Shown here one piece after another: positions 36,655 to 46,334 of a DNA stretch of 64,000 bases (position 1 is its first letter; each line of letters begins with the position of its first letter). Origin of the DNA: Chloroflexota bacterium. Its GTDB lineage: Bacteria > Chloroflexota > Dehalococcoidia > Lucifugimonadales > GCA-2719675. The translations under genes were made by a program, and so were the position numbers. The notes below the pieces were generated by a model. The model ran no database searches, was not told where the DNA came from, and worked only from the letters and a program-made list of their open reading frames with translations. Where the stretch lies: the NCBI GenBank assembly GCA_002719675.1, contig PBID01000003.1, positions 117,948-181,947 on the forward strand, read 5' to 3'.

Positions 36655-39516
36655 ATGGCAAAAAAGATCCTGCAAAAAATTATTGTTAAAGGTGCAAGAG
36701 AACACAACCTTAATAATATAAATATAGATATTCCTAGAAATCAACTTGTGGTAATTACTGGTGTCTCTGGATCTGGCAAAAGCTCTTTGGCTTTTGACAC
36801 AATTTATGCGGAAGGTCAGCGGCGATACGTTGAGTCACTGTCTGCTTATGCTCGGCAGTTTTTGGGAAGAGTTGACAAGCCAGATGTTGATTATATTGGA
36901 GGATTATCGCCTGCAATATCTGTGGACCAAAAGGGTGTTTCAAGAAATCCTAGATCTACTGTGGGAACAGTTACGGAAATATATGATTATTTGCGATTAT
37001 TGTATTCTAGAATAGGCAAGCCCCATTGCTATATTTGTGGTGAATTAGTTTCGAAACAAACGGTGCAACAAATAGTCGACTCAGTCATGCAAATCAAAAA
37101 AGGCTCAAAAACACAAATATTAGCACCAGTGGTGCGTCATAAAAAAGGAGAACATAAAGATATTTTTTCAAAAATGTCTTCTGCAGGTTTTGTTAGGGCT
37201 AGAATTAATGGAAGCGTCATGGAAATTTCAGAGTCAATAAAATTAGAGAAACAGAAATGGCATGACATAGAGATTATTGTAGATAGAATCATTATCAATA
37301 AATCAATGGATAAAACTCGCGTTGCCGATTCAGTCGAGACAGCATTAAAAATAGGAAAAGGAGTAGTTATAGTTTCTGAAGAAGGCGGGAGCGATTTGCT
37401 TTTTTCTGAAAACCTTTCTTGTACAAAATGTGAAGTTAACCTACAGGAACTTCAGCCCAGGTCATTTAGCTTCAACAGCCCTTCTGGAGCTTGTGAATTG
37501 TGCGCAGGCTTGGGAATTAAAACGCAAGTAGATCCAAGTTTGGTTTTGCCAGATTTAAATCTTTCTTTTAGAGAGGGCGCTATTAAGCCATGGTCAGGAA
37601 GTGGCATTTCTTGGTATTTTAGGCAAATTAAACGACTATCTTCTAGATATGGATTTTCAGTCGATGTTCCGGTAAGGGAAATTTCAGAAAATTTGGTTGA
37701 AATTATTATGTTCGGAGACAGGAAGCAGCTTCAGGCAGATGAAAATGTTATGCAAAGACGTTGGAGAGGAAGGCGCAGGGCAGGGTTTGAGGGAGTTATA
37801 ACAAATCTTCAAAGAAGGTATAAAGAAACAAGCTCAGGTCGAGTCAGGACTTATATAGAGAAATATATGAGTTCTCAAAAATGTGAAGGATGTAATGGAC
37901 AAAGACTTAAACCAGAAGCTTTATCTGTGAAAATTAACTCTAACAATATTATTGATATTACAAATAAATCAATATTAGAGTCATTAGAATGGGTTGAAGA
38001 AATTGGGTCAACAAAACCCGAAACTAAAGATTCTAAAAAATCATTAAATTCAAGGGATTTGGTTATATCAGATCAAATTATAAAAGAAATTCAAGGAAGG
38101 TTAGCTTTTTTAAATAACATAGGCTTAGGTTATCTTTCTTTAGGAAGGCAGGCGTCGACATTGAGTGGAGGCGAAGCACAGAGGATTCGTTTAGCAACCC
38201 AAATTGGATCAGGGTTAGTGGGAGTCTTGTATGTTTGCGATGAACCTTCAATAGGCTTGCACTCTGAAGACGGAATCAAATTAATTAAAACGTTAAAAAA
38301 TTTACGAGATCTTGGCAATACAGTAATTGTTGTTGAACATGATGAAGAAATTATTCGAGCAGCAGATCATATTGTTGATATTGGCCCAGGTGCAGGAATG
38401 TATGGAGGAGAGGTTGTTGGGCAAGGCTCGGTGTCTCAGCTAAGTAAATCTAAAAAATCCACGACAGGCCAATATTTAAATGGTTCTTTAAGCATTTCAA
38501 CTCCTAAATCTAGAAGGAAAGGTAATGGAAATAGCATAATTATTAAGGGAGCCAAAGAAAATAACTTAAAGAACATAGATTTAAAAATTCCCCTTGGAAA
38601 GCTTGTGTGTGTTACTGGTGTATCTGGATCTGGGAAAAGCTCTTTAATTAACCAGGTTTTATATCAATCTGTATCAAATAAATTGCTTGGCAATAAAGAA
38701 GATTTAACAAATTCTGAAGGCGTTTTTAATCTAGAATATTTAGATAAGGTTATAAAAATTGACCAGTCTCCTATTGGAAGAACACCTCGATCAAATCCGG
38801 CGACATACACGGGGGCATTTACTCCCATCAGAGAGCTGTTTGCAGCTGTTCCTGAAGCAAGAATAAGGGGATATAAACCTGGCCGATTTTCATTCAATGT
38901 AAAAGGGGGAAGATGCGAGGCGTGTTCGGGAGATGGTCATATCAAAATTGAAATGCAATTTTTGCCAGACGTGAATGTTCCGTGTGAAATATGCGATGGA
39001 GCACGATATGGCAGGGAGGCAACTGAGATACTTTGGAAAAACAAAAATATTGTTGATGTGCTTGAAATGACAGTATATGAAGCAGCTGATTTTTTTAGCA
39101 ATGTTCCAAGAATAAAAACAAAGCTTGAAACGATGAAAGATGTTGGGTTGGGGTATGTTAAATTAGGACAACCGGCTACAACTTTAAGCGGAGGAGAAGC
39201 GCAGAGAATCAAACTTTCATCTGAGCTTGCCAAGTCTGCCACTGGTAAAACTTTATATATTTTAGATGAACCTACAACGGGGTTGTCTTTTTCTGATTGT
39301 GCAAATTTATTAAAGGTTTTGCATCGATTAGTTGATTCGGGGAATACGGTTGTTTTGATTGAACATCATTTAGACATGATTAGAAATGGTGACTGGGTGA
39401 TTGATTTAGGCCCAGGCGCAGGAGAAGAGGGGGGAGAAATAGTTGTTCAGGGAACCCCAGAAGACATCATTAAATCAGAGAAATCAATCACAGGTAAGCA
39501 TATTAAACAAAGCTAA
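36655..39516 (+). CDS. uvrA: Excinuclease ABC subunit A
   Basis: UvrA recognises damage in nucleotide-excision repair and loads UvrB. The 953-residue protein has two ABC ATPase modules: Walker A GVSGSGKSSLAFDTIYAEGQ and GVSGSGKSSLINQVL, and signatures LSGGEAQRIRLATQIG and LSGGEAQRIKLSSEL. The zinc-binding regions are present: CTKC plus CELC, and CEACSGDG plus CEICDGARY. The damage-sensing region ESLSAYARQFLGRVDKP is intact. The Walker B region reads LYVCDEPSIGLH. Length and order are normal. It ends 4 bases inside the convergent aminotransferase gene. Confidence 0.97.
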   Translation: MAKKILQKIIVKGAREHNLNNINIDIPRNQLVVITGVSGSGKSSLAFDTIYAEGQRRYVESLSAYARQFLGRVDKPDVDYIGGLSPAISVDQKGVSRNPRSTVGTVTEIYDYLRLLYSRIGKPHCYICGELVSKQTVQQIVDSVMQIKKGSKTQILAPVVRHKKGEHKDIFSKMSSAGFVRARINGSVMEISESIKLEKQKWHDIEIIVDRIIINKSMDKTRVADSVETALKIGKGVVIVSEEGGSDLLFSENLSCTKCEVNLQELQPRSFSFNSPSGACELCAGLGIKTQVDPSLVLPDLNLSFREGAIKPWSGSGISWYFRQIKRLSSRYGFSVDVPVREISENLVEIIMFGDRKQLQADENVMQRRWRGRRRAGFEGVITNLQRRYKETSSGRVRTYIEKYMSSQKCEGCNGQRLKPEALSVKINSNNIIDITNKSILESLEWVEEIGSTKPETKDSKKSLNSRDLVISDQIIKEIQGRLAFLNNIGLGYLSLGRQASTLSGGEAQRIRLATQIGSGLVGVLYVCDEPSIGLHSEDGIKLIKTLKNLRDLGNTVIVVEHDEEIIRAADHIVDIGPGAGMYGGEVVGQGSVSQLSKSKKSTTGQYLNGSLSISTPKSRRKGNGNSIIIKGAKENNLKNIDLKIPLGKLVCVTGVSGSGKSSLINQVLYQSVSNKLLGNKEDLTNSEGVFNLEYLDKVIKIDQSPIGRTPRSNPATYTGAFTPIRELFAAVPEARIRGYKPGRFSFNVKGGRCEACSGDGHIKIEMQFLPDVNVPCEICDGARYGREATEILWKNKNIVDVLEMTVYEAADFFSNVPRIKTKLETMKDVGLGYVKLGQPATTLSGGEAQRIKLSSELAKSATGKTLYILDEPTTGLSFSDCANLLKVLHRLVDSGNTVVLIEHHLDMIRNGDWVIDLGPGAGEEGGEIVVQGTPEDIIKSEKSITGKHIKQS

Positions 39517-40436
39517 TAAGAACAAGGGGTACACCACTTTAAGTATGTGGGGTCTTGTCCACGTATAGCTTTTGAGTAGATACCTTGAATCTGTTTAGTT
39601 ATTGGGCCTACTGATCCGGACCCAATAGTCCTGTTGTCAACTTCTCCTACTGCCGTCACATGGGCAGCTGTTCCTGTTAAAAACATTTCGTCAGCCAAAT
39701 ATATTTCGCTTCGATTTATATGTCGCTCAATAACTGGAAGGTTTAGATCGTTTTGCGCAATAGTTTTTATAGAGTCACGAGTTATTCCTGTTAAGATGTT
39801 GTCTCCAAGTGCAGGGGTGTGAAGTTCGTTATTTATTACTAAAAATAAATTTTCTCCAGACCCTTCAGACACAACCCCGTTTGCGTTTAGTAGAATTGCT
39901 TCATCAAAACCTGCAAGGACAGCTTCAGTCTTGGCAAGGATACTATTAACATAATTCCCTGAAACTTTTATTCTAGGGGGTACATTTGTATCTTCCATCC
40001 TTCTCCAGGAAGAAGTTGTGCATCGAATTGTGCCTTCAGAATCTAAGTAAGCACCAAAAGGAATAACTATTAAATTGAAATCATCTTCTATTTCATGGAG
40101 TTTTAAGTTTGCAACTAATTCTTCACTTTTGTAAGCAATCGGACGGATATAAACATCTTGTTCATGTTTAGTTTCTTTTAGTAAATTGATTGTAATGTCG
40201 CAAAGCTCATCTACAGAATAAGGAATCTCCATCATCATAATTTTGCAACCCTGAAGGAGTCTTTGATAATGCTCTCTTAGTTTAAATACGTATAATTTTT
40301 GATCAGCATCGTTCCAGTTGCCGCGAACTCCCTCAAATATTGCAGTTCCATAATGTAATGCGTGAGTCATAATACTTATTTTTGCTTCAGAAATAGGTAC
40401 AATTTTACCTCGAAAATAAGCTAGAGATTTTGGCAT
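39513..40436 (-). CDS. ilvE: Branched-chain amino acid aminotransferase
   Basis: This is a fold-type IV PLP enzyme that interconverts branched-chain amino acids and their 2-oxoacids. The 307-residue protein has HALHYGTAIFEGVR near the N-terminus, the PLP Lys in PPRIKVSGNYVNS, and the cofactor-binding NGVVSEGSGENLFLV. The terminal region has FLTGTAAHVTAVGEVD. It is an isolated gene on the minus strand, divergent from a very small basic-protein gene. D-amino-acid or 4-amino-4-deoxychorismate enzymes are related but fit less well. Confidence 0.9.
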   Translation of the reverse strand: MPKSLAYFRGKIVPISEAKISIMTHALHYGTAIFEGVRGNWNDADQKLYVFKLREHYQRLLQGCKIMMMEIPYSVDELCDITINLLKETKHEQDVYIRPIAYKSEELVANLKLHEIEDDFNLIVIPFGAYLDSEGTIRCTTSSWRRMEDTNVPPRIKVSGNYVNSILAKTEAVLAGFDEAILLNANGVVSEGSGENLFLVINNELHTPALGDNILTGITRDSIKTIAQNDLNLPVIERHINRSEIYLADEMFLTGTAAHVTAVGEVDNRTIGSGSVGPITKQIQGIYSKAIRGQDPTYLKWCTPCSY

Positions 40437-40596
40437 TTTTGACTCCCTTAATTAAAATTTATGTGAACATTAGACATGTTACCTATATTGTTTAGGGTAA
40501 ATCAAGACATATTTTTCTTAATTTACTACAAAAGGGTTTTGCATAACTGCGATTAAATAATGTAAAGTAAAATAACATTTTAAGGAAGTAGATATC

Positions 40597-40740
40597 ATGC
40601 CAAAAGGACATGCTCAAAAAAGAGAGCGTAAAAAACCCAAAAAAGGGAATCAGAAAATTTCTGAAGTAATTACTGAGCAACAGGTTATACCCGACGTTCA
40701 AGTTATCAAGAAAAAACGTAAAACCGAGGAAGAATTTTAA
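40597..40740 (+). CDS. Very small Lys/Arg-rich protein (47 residues)
   Basis: An open frame of 47 residues begins at ATG 40597 with AGGAAG at 40583-40588, an ideal spacing. A possible promoter lies upstream: TTGCAT (40539) and TAAAGT (40563) with an 18-base spacer. The protein begins MPKGHAQKRERKKPKKGN, has a short central non-basic stretch, and ends in another basic and acidic cluster. It looks disordered and could bind nucleic acid or the ribosome. I do not recognise a named family. Its last 4 bases overlap the convergent gene at 40737. Confidence 0.6.
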   Translation: MPKGHAQKRERKKPKKGNQKISEVITEQQVIPDVQVIKKKRKTEEEF

Positions 40741-41180
40741 TTTGCCGAACCTTTTCTAGTCTTTTGCCTAGATTTATATTTAGATTTAGGTTCGTCGAAG
40801 ATGATTCCGTAATCCTTGTCCTCTAATAGAATTTTCTCTATTAGATCGATTGAAATGTCGCGAGGATAAGGGCCAGACTCAAGTGTGTTGGAAAGAAAGT
40901 TTTTGATTTCTGTGGCAGATATTGGTTTATTATTGTTTGCAATAATCGACCTAAAAATTGCCTCTTTAATAGGCGTGTCTGGCAATAAGTAATCTGGCAT
41001 TTGAGAGCAACACTCAATAATTCGGGTTATATGTTCTTGTGCCTCAATCAATCCGCCAGAACCCTCAGGCTCAGACTGCTTGTCTTGATAGCATTTTCTG
41101 TTTGCGATTAAAGACTTGATTGATTTGTGAGTAAAGATGTTTTGTTCTACATCAATTTTATATTTTTTAGTTTTAGCCAT
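40737..41180 (-). CDS. Protein of unknown function
   Basis: No family is recognised. This is a 147-residue soluble protein with a basic N-terminus (MAKTKKYKID), a predicted helical core and a basic tail (KSKYKSRQKTRKG). The central PDTPIKEAIFRSII and ISATEIKNFLSNTL segments suggest a small winged-helix-like or helical bundle, but this is not certain. It is placed after moeA on the same strand with a 40-base gap, so it may be cotranscribed. Confidence 0.6.
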   Translation of the reverse strand: MAKTKKYKIDVEQNIFTHKSIKSLIANRKCYQDKQSEPEGSGGLIEAQEHITRIIECCSQMPDYLLPDTPIKEAIFRSIIANNNKPISATEIKNFLSNTLESGPYPRDISIDLIEKILLEDKDYGIIFDEPKSKYKSRQKTRKGSAN

Positions 41181-41220
41181 TTAGAATCTCGTTTAATAGT
41201 AATATTAATATGATAACTTT

Positions 41221-42555
41221 TTAATGAGAGTCTTGCAAACTTTGATCCATTTCAAGTTCATTCCAGTCCAACATCTGAACGTCTATGACTTCTCCTGGAT
41301 TTTTAGCAGGAATGTTTTCTGGGCAAATTGCTAATCCGTTTGCTACAGACATTGAGGATAAGACATTTGATGCTTGTGAACCCGAAAGCCTTGCATGGAA
41401 CTCGCCGTTTTTATTAGATACCAATACTCGGGCATAGACTCTCCGGCCATCTGTGTTTTCAATTTTGTTTTCCAAGACGGCTTTAATTATAGGGATGTCC
41501 ATTGTTTTACGCCCCATCATTTTATATATAGCAGGTCGAACAAATTGATGGAAGGCAACAAGGGAGCTGACAGGGTTTCCCGGAAGCCCGATATGAGGAA
41601 GGGGGCTTTGCCCATTTCTTTTCAGAGATCCAAAAGCAAGAGGTTTCCCTGGTTTCATATTCACTGACCAAAGTTTGATTTTTCCGTTTTTGGACAAAAA
41701 ATCTTTAACTATGTCGTAGTCCCCTTTAGACACTCCTGCAGAAGTGATTAACATATCTGAAGGAAATGCTTCTTGAAGTTTTTCTTCGAGGCTTTCCATC
41801 GAATCTTGAGCAATTCCTAATATTAAAGGAATGCCGCCAGCCTGTATGATTGATGAGTAAAGAGAGTAACTGTTGCTATCAAAAATTTTGCCAGGAGAAA
41901 ATTTTTCACCCGGATGTAATAATTCATTTCCAGTTGAAAGTATTGCAACTTTTGGCCTTCGAAAAACTTCAATGAAATCTAGGCCTATAGAGGCGCACAG
42001 CCCGATATCAGCTGGCTTCAAAATTGTTCCTCTTGTTAAAATTTTTGTATTTTTTTTAACATCTTCTCCTTGCGGTCGAATATTGTCGTTGATTGAAGGG
42101 GAATCATGAATTTCTATGTTGTAATTTTCCCTTGCGTTTTGGCTTAGGTTTAGCATGTTTTCATTTGTAAGTTCGAAAGGTATTATTGCTGAAGTATTCC
42201 AAGGTACTGGAGCTCCAGTCATAATCCTTGCAGAATGTCCGCTCTCAAGTTGAAAGTCAGCCGTTTCACCAGCAAAAACTCGATGTGACACCTTTAGTTT
42301 TACAGGAGTGGTTTTTGAGGCAGAAATTACGTCAGAATGGATTACAGCATACCCGTCTACCGAGGAATTAGGAAATGGAGGTATATCAATGGGGCTTTTT
42401 ATATCTTTTGATAGAACTTGTCCCAATGATTCAATTAAAGGTTTTTTTTCAGGAGTTAACGTGTCAACAGATTGCAAAATAATAGACTTTGTTTCTTCAA
42501 CACTATGTAGTGGGCCATGTTGGTGTAGATTGTGTTTTTGTTCGATTGAAGACAT
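41221..42555 (-). CDS. moeA: Molybdopterin molybdenumtransferase MoeA
   Basis: MoeA inserts molybdate into molybdopterin in the last step of molybdenum-cofactor synthesis. The 444-residue protein has the MoeA N-terminal domain (PPFPNSSVDGYAV), the MogA-like catalytic domain with AILSTGNELLHPGE and ITSAGVSKGDYD, SVNMKPGKPLAFG, LPGNPVSSLVAFHQFVRP, and the C-terminal domain IV. The length is slightly above the usual 400-410 because of an N-terminal extension rich in His and Glu. No molybdoenzyme is encoded in this window. Confidence 0.94.
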   Translation of the reverse strand: MSSIEQKHNLHQHGPLHSVEETKSIILQSVDTLTPEKKPLIESLGQVLSKDIKSPIDIPPFPNSSVDGYAVIHSDVISASKTTPVKLKVSHRVFAGETADFQLESGHSARIMTGAPVPWNTSAIIPFELTNENMLNLSQNARENYNIEIHDSPSINDNIRPQGEDVKKNTKILTRGTILKPADIGLCASIGLDFIEVFRRPKVAILSTGNELLHPGEKFSPGKIFDSNSYSLYSSIIQAGGIPLILGIAQDSMESLEEKLQEAFPSDMLITSAGVSKGDYDIVKDFLSKNGKIKLWSVNMKPGKPLAFGSLKRNGQSPLPHIGLPGNPVSSLVAFHQFVRPAIYKMMGRKTMDIPIIKAVLENKIENTDGRRVYARVLVSNKNGEFHARLSGSQASNVLSSMSVANGLAICPENIPAKNPGEVIDVQMLDWNELEMDQSLQDSH

Positions 42556-42581
42556 AGATTTCTCCGGTCAGAAGATGTAAA

Positions 42582-45017
42582 TTATTTGTCGCGAAAATCT
42601 ACATCTAGGGTTTTTTTCAAGTTCAATAAAATCGTTTTAATTTCATTTGACACTTCGTTTGCGGTCAGAGTTTTAGAAGTAGACTGAAAAACAATTTTAT
42701 AAGTAATTGATTTTTTTTGATTGTCAGAACCTTGCTTGTAGATATCTATGGGAATGCACTTTGTTGCAAGCTTGGATGCAAGGATAATTGATTCAATTTT
42801 TTCTGAAGGTATGTCTGCGCCTGCTAATACCGTTAAATCTCTTTCTGAAGTTGGAAAGGTAGCGAAGGGCTTGAACGCTATTTTGTTCTGGGATCTTGAA
42901 TATATTGTATTTAAGTCTAACTCAAACAAAAGAGTGTTTGTTTCATTAATTTCAAACGAAGACAATATATGGCCTGAAATTTTACCAACCTTTCCGATCT
43001 TTGTTTCCTCAATTAAGATGTCAGCAGATTGACCTTGAATTAATAAGGAATCCTCTGAAGGTATGTATTTGACTTCTAATTTAAGCTTAGAAAGAACACC
43101 TTCTAGAATTCCTTTAATATCATAAAAATCTAATTTGCGATTTTTGGTATTTGTCCATCCTTCCGAAGAGCTGTTTCCTGAAATTAACCCAACAGCTACT
43201 TCATTTTGAATTGGCAATGAGCCAGGTTTGTTGATAAAAGTTCTTCCAATTTCAAAAATTTTCACAGGCCCTTCTTTAAGAAAATTTTGATTGGATGATA
43301 AGGTTTCCAGAATACCCACCATTAAATTTGTTCTAAGAGTTTTCGTTTCAGAATTTAGTGGATTTGCAATATTTACGAAATTTTGGGAGTCTTCTGAAGA
43401 AACAGATGAAAGAAGAGATTCATTTTTTAAAGAATATGTAATTACTTCTTGCATTCCGAATTCTACACAGGCATCTCGTACTTGCTCTCTAAGATGAAGA
43501 GGTATATTAGGGATGTATTCAGGAATGGAGCCGGAAATATTTGATGTTGGAAATTGATCGTATCCCAAAATCCTTGCAATTTCTTCAATTAAATCTTCTT
43601 GAATTTTTATATCAGACCGCCAATTAGGAATAGAAATTTTTGCAGTCCAGTCATTTGAGAAGCTGGGCTGGCTTTTAGGGTTACTTTGAAACCCGAGTTT
43701 GTGAAGGACAGAGAGGGCTTCTTCTTGAGAAACTTTCACACCTAGTAGTTTTTCGATTTCGGATCCATCAATTTGCAAAGACATGGAAGCTAATTGAGCT
43801 CCAGGAGCATCAATTATTTTTCCGCAGGATACATTTTGGTTTGATATCTTTTGTATTAAATGTATTGCTCTTTTTAGAGCTTTAGAAGCAAGGGCTTCGT
43901 TTGGGTTTCGTTCAAAGCGGTAAGATGCGTCTGTCCTCAGCTTGAGGCCGGACGCTGTTTTTCTAATACTAGTAGGGTTGAAATTTGCTGACTCTAATAA
44001 TATGCGAGTTGTGTTTTGCGTCACAGATGAATTTAATCCTCCAATAATGCCTGCCAACGCTACAGGGTTTTTAGAATCTGCTATAACAAGCATTGATGGA
44101 TTTAATTCGATGGATTCGTTGTCTAAAGTTAACAATGTTTCTTTGTTTTTTGCTGGCCTAACTTCTATTTTTGAATCTTGGATTTTATTTAAATCAAAAG
44201 CGTGTAAAGGCTGCCCTGTTTCATACATAACGTAATTTGTCACATCAACAATATTATTTATTGACCTATGACCCATTTTTGCAAGCGCAGATTTAAGCCA
44301 GGTGGGTGATGGTCCTACAGTTACGTTTTCAACAACAGCCCCACAATATCTTTTGCACAAATCCAAAGATTCAATATGTATTTCTACAGGGCTAGATTTT
44401 GAAACAGCTGAATTTTCTTTATAACTTATTTCAGGATCAGAAAGCTTTTTGTTTGTAATAGCGGCTACTTCTCTTGCAACACCTATGATTGATAGGCAAT
44501 CTGGCCTGTTTGGAGTGATGCTTAAATCTAAAATAGTGTCAGAAAAAATGCCCTGAAGTGATGATCCTGGTTCTAGGTTTTTATCAAGGATAAGAATATT
44601 TTCGTGGCCTAGTCCTATTCCTAGTTCTAATTCAGAACAAATCATTCCAGGGGAGCTGATTCCTCTAATAACAGAAGCTTTGAGCTTTTGAAATTTTCCT
44701 GACTTTTGGTTGAATAGAGTTGCCCCTGGTTTCGCAAATACAATTTTAATTCCTGGCGATAAATTTGTGGCGCCACATACTACGTCCACGGTTTCTGAAG
44801 GGCTTAGCCTGATCTTTGGAAGTAATAATCTGTCAGCGTTTGGGTGTTGGTTGATTTCTAATATTTCACCGACCACAATTTGATCTGAATTAAAATTTTC
44901 ACCGAAACGGTCAATTGACTCAACCTCAAGTCCTACCATTGTTAATAAATGTGCCAAATTTTCAGGTGACACTGTGATGTCGACGTATTTTTGTAGCCAA
45001 GAGAGAGGAGTTAGCAT
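42582..45017 (-). CDS. pheT: Phenylalanine--tRNA ligase beta subunit
   Basis: This is the large subunit of the heterotetrameric PheRS. The 811-residue protein starts MLTPLSWLQKYVDI, has the EMAP-like tRNA-binding domain (GEILEINQHPNADRL), B3/B4 editing domain, B5 domain, catalytic-like core (FEIGRTF) and the C-terminal anticodon-binding FDX-ACB domain (FPTSERDLTVLAG). ATG 45017 is preferred over TTG 45026 because AAAGG is then correctly spaced. It follows pheS on the same strand with a 73-base gap. Confidence 0.96.
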   Translation of the reverse strand: MLTPLSWLQKYVDITVSPENLAHLLTMVGLEVESIDRFGENFNSDQIVVGEILEINQHPNADRLLLPKIRLSPSETVDVVCGATNLSPGIKIVFAKPGATLFNQKSGKFQKLKASVIRGISSPGMICSELELGIGLGHENILILDKNLEPGSSLQGIFSDTILDLSITPNRPDCLSIIGVAREVAAITNKKLSDPEISYKENSAVSKSSPVEIHIESLDLCKRYCGAVVENVTVGPSPTWLKSALAKMGHRSINNIVDVTNYVMYETGQPLHAFDLNKIQDSKIEVRPAKNKETLLTLDNESIELNPSMLVIADSKNPVALAGIIGGLNSSVTQNTTRILLESANFNPTSIRKTASGLKLRTDASYRFERNPNEALASKALKRAIHLIQKISNQNVSCGKIIDAPGAQLASMSLQIDGSEIEKLLGVKVSQEEALSVLHKLGFQSNPKSQPSFSNDWTAKISIPNWRSDIKIQEDLIEEIARILGYDQFPTSNISGSIPEYIPNIPLHLREQVRDACVEFGMQEVITYSLKNESLLSSVSSEDSQNFVNIANPLNSETKTLRTNLMVGILETLSSNQNFLKEGPVKIFEIGRTFINKPGSLPIQNEVAVGLISGNSSSEGWTNTKNRKLDFYDIKGILEGVLSKLKLEVKYIPSEDSLLIQGQSADILIEETKIGKVGKISGHILSSFEINETNTLLFELDLNTIYSRSQNKIAFKPFATFPTSERDLTVLAGADIPSEKIESIILASKLATKCIPIDIYKQGSDNQKKSITYKIVFQSTSKTLTANEVSNEIKTILLNLKKTLDVDFRDK

Positions 45018-45090
45018 ACAGAGCAAACCTTTTTGAAATTTGTATTTTGCTTAGTTTTTGTTTTTTTTAAGTAAATCATAAAAATCATCA

Positions 45091-46131
45091 TTAAAATTGT
45101 GACAAAAATCTTAAGTCGTTAGCGTAAAAGTTTCGTATATCATCGATTTCATATTTAAGCATTGCAATTCGTTCTACTCCCATTCCAAATGCAAATCCTT
45201 TGTATTTGTCAGGGTCGTAATTTACCCCTTTAAACACATTTGGGTGAACCATTCCGGCACCTAATATTTCAATCCAGCCTGTATGGCTGCATATTGAACA
45301 TCCTTTGCCAGAACATTTAAAGCAATCAATAGACATATCGACACCTGGTTCAACAAAAGGGAAATAATCACAACGAAATCTTACTTGGCGATCTCGGCCA
45401 AAAATTCTTTTTGCAAATTCATACAAGGTGCCTTTTAGATCTGCGAACGAAATGTCAGCATCAACTGCAAGGCCTTCAATCTGAGTTAATTGCCATTCAT
45501 GAGTAGCGTCGGTTGCTTCGTATCGATAACATTTTCCTGGTATGATAACTCGAATTGGAGGACTTGAAGCCTCCATGATCCTTGCCTGCATAGGGGAAGT
45601 ATGGGTTCTAAGTAAAAGCGGTTCTGAATTAGTATGTTCGTCTTTTTCTACCCATAAAGTGTCCCACATATCTCGTGCTGGATGATCTTGTGGGATATTT
45701 AACATGTCAAAGTTATATTTCCCCCATTCTACTTCGGGGCCTTCTTCTATTTGAAAGCCTAGAGAAACAAAGACCGAAGATATTTCTCGGATAGTTTGGG
45801 TAATTATATGAAGTTTTCCTCCAGTCGTAGGTCTTCCTGGAAGAGAAATGTCGAGAGAATCATTGGAATTGGAAGAGTCATTTGCCAAAAGCTGTTTTTG
45901 TTTAATGCCAAATGCATCTTGAAGTCTGATTTTTCCTTGATTTGCTGCGCTACCAGCAGCCTTGCGTTCTTCTGCGGGTAAGGAGCTGATAGATTTCAAA
46001 ATCGAAGTTATAACACCTTGCCTTCCAAGTGTGTTCACCCTCCATTCTTCCAGGTTTTCAGCTGTACCTATCTTGTTTAGAGCAGATAACTGTTCAGAAA
46101 TAATCTTTTCAGTTTCGTTTGTTGCTTTCAT
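45091..46131 (-). CDS. pheS: Phenylalanine--tRNA ligase alpha subunit
   Basis: This is the catalytic subunit of PheRS. The class II motifs are visible: motif 1 region GFQIEEGPEVE, motif 2 GKCYRYEATDATHEWQ, and motif 3 GFAFGMGVERIAML. The C-terminal half also has an unusual cysteine cluster, CFKCSGKGCSICSHTGW, that resembles a small zinc knuckle. The 346-residue length is normal from ATG 46131; an upstream TTG would add 20 residues without a good ribosome-binding site. The order pheS-pheT is standard. Confidence 0.95.
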   Translation of the reverse strand: MKATNETEKIISEQLSALNKIGTAENLEEWRVNTLGRQGVITSILKSISSLPAEERKAAGSAANQGKIRLQDAFGIKQKQLLANDSSNSNDSLDISLPGRPTTGGKLHIITQTIREISSVFVSLGFQIEEGPEVEWGKYNFDMLNIPQDHPARDMWDTLWVEKDEHTNSEPLLLRTHTSPMQARIMEASSPPIRVIIPGKCYRYEATDATHEWQLTQIEGLAVDADISFADLKGTLYEFAKRIFGRDRQVRFRCDYFPFVEPGVDMSIDCFKCSGKGCSICSHTGWIEILGAGMVHPNVFKGVNYDPDKYKGFAFGMGVERIAMLKYEIDDIRNFYANDLRFLSQF

Positions 46132-46261
46132 GTCGAAAAATAAGCTCCCTCTTAGTGATTCATTATAGATACCATGTTGAAAGAGGGTCAAGGAATTAGA
46201 AGTATCTTATTCGTAGGACTTATAAGTATTCGATAGCTACACTAGGGTAGTAGACATGTTT

Positions 46262-46313
46262 TTAGCAGGAGGGTGCCTTAGATTTAATAAACAGGCACAT
46301 ACCCTCCTGCTAA
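46262..46313. repeat. Long perfect inverted repeat (13-base arms)
   Basis: TTAGCAGGAGGGT (46262-46274) and its exact reverse complement (46301-46313) flank a 26-base loop that can add a further GCC/GGC pairing. The gap separates two minus-strand genes: the membrane protein upstream and pheS downstream. No U-run follows the stem in the minus direction (the bases read AAAAAC), so a standard intrinsic terminator is not supported. An mRNA-stabilising 3' stem or a protein-binding site is possible. Confidence 0.65.
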
Positions 46314-46334
46314 TGTTTAATTCTTAGTCTTAAG

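Noticed and set aside
46262-46313. Inverted repeat as an intrinsic terminator
   Set aside because: No U-run follows the stem in either direction; it is listed only as a repeat.
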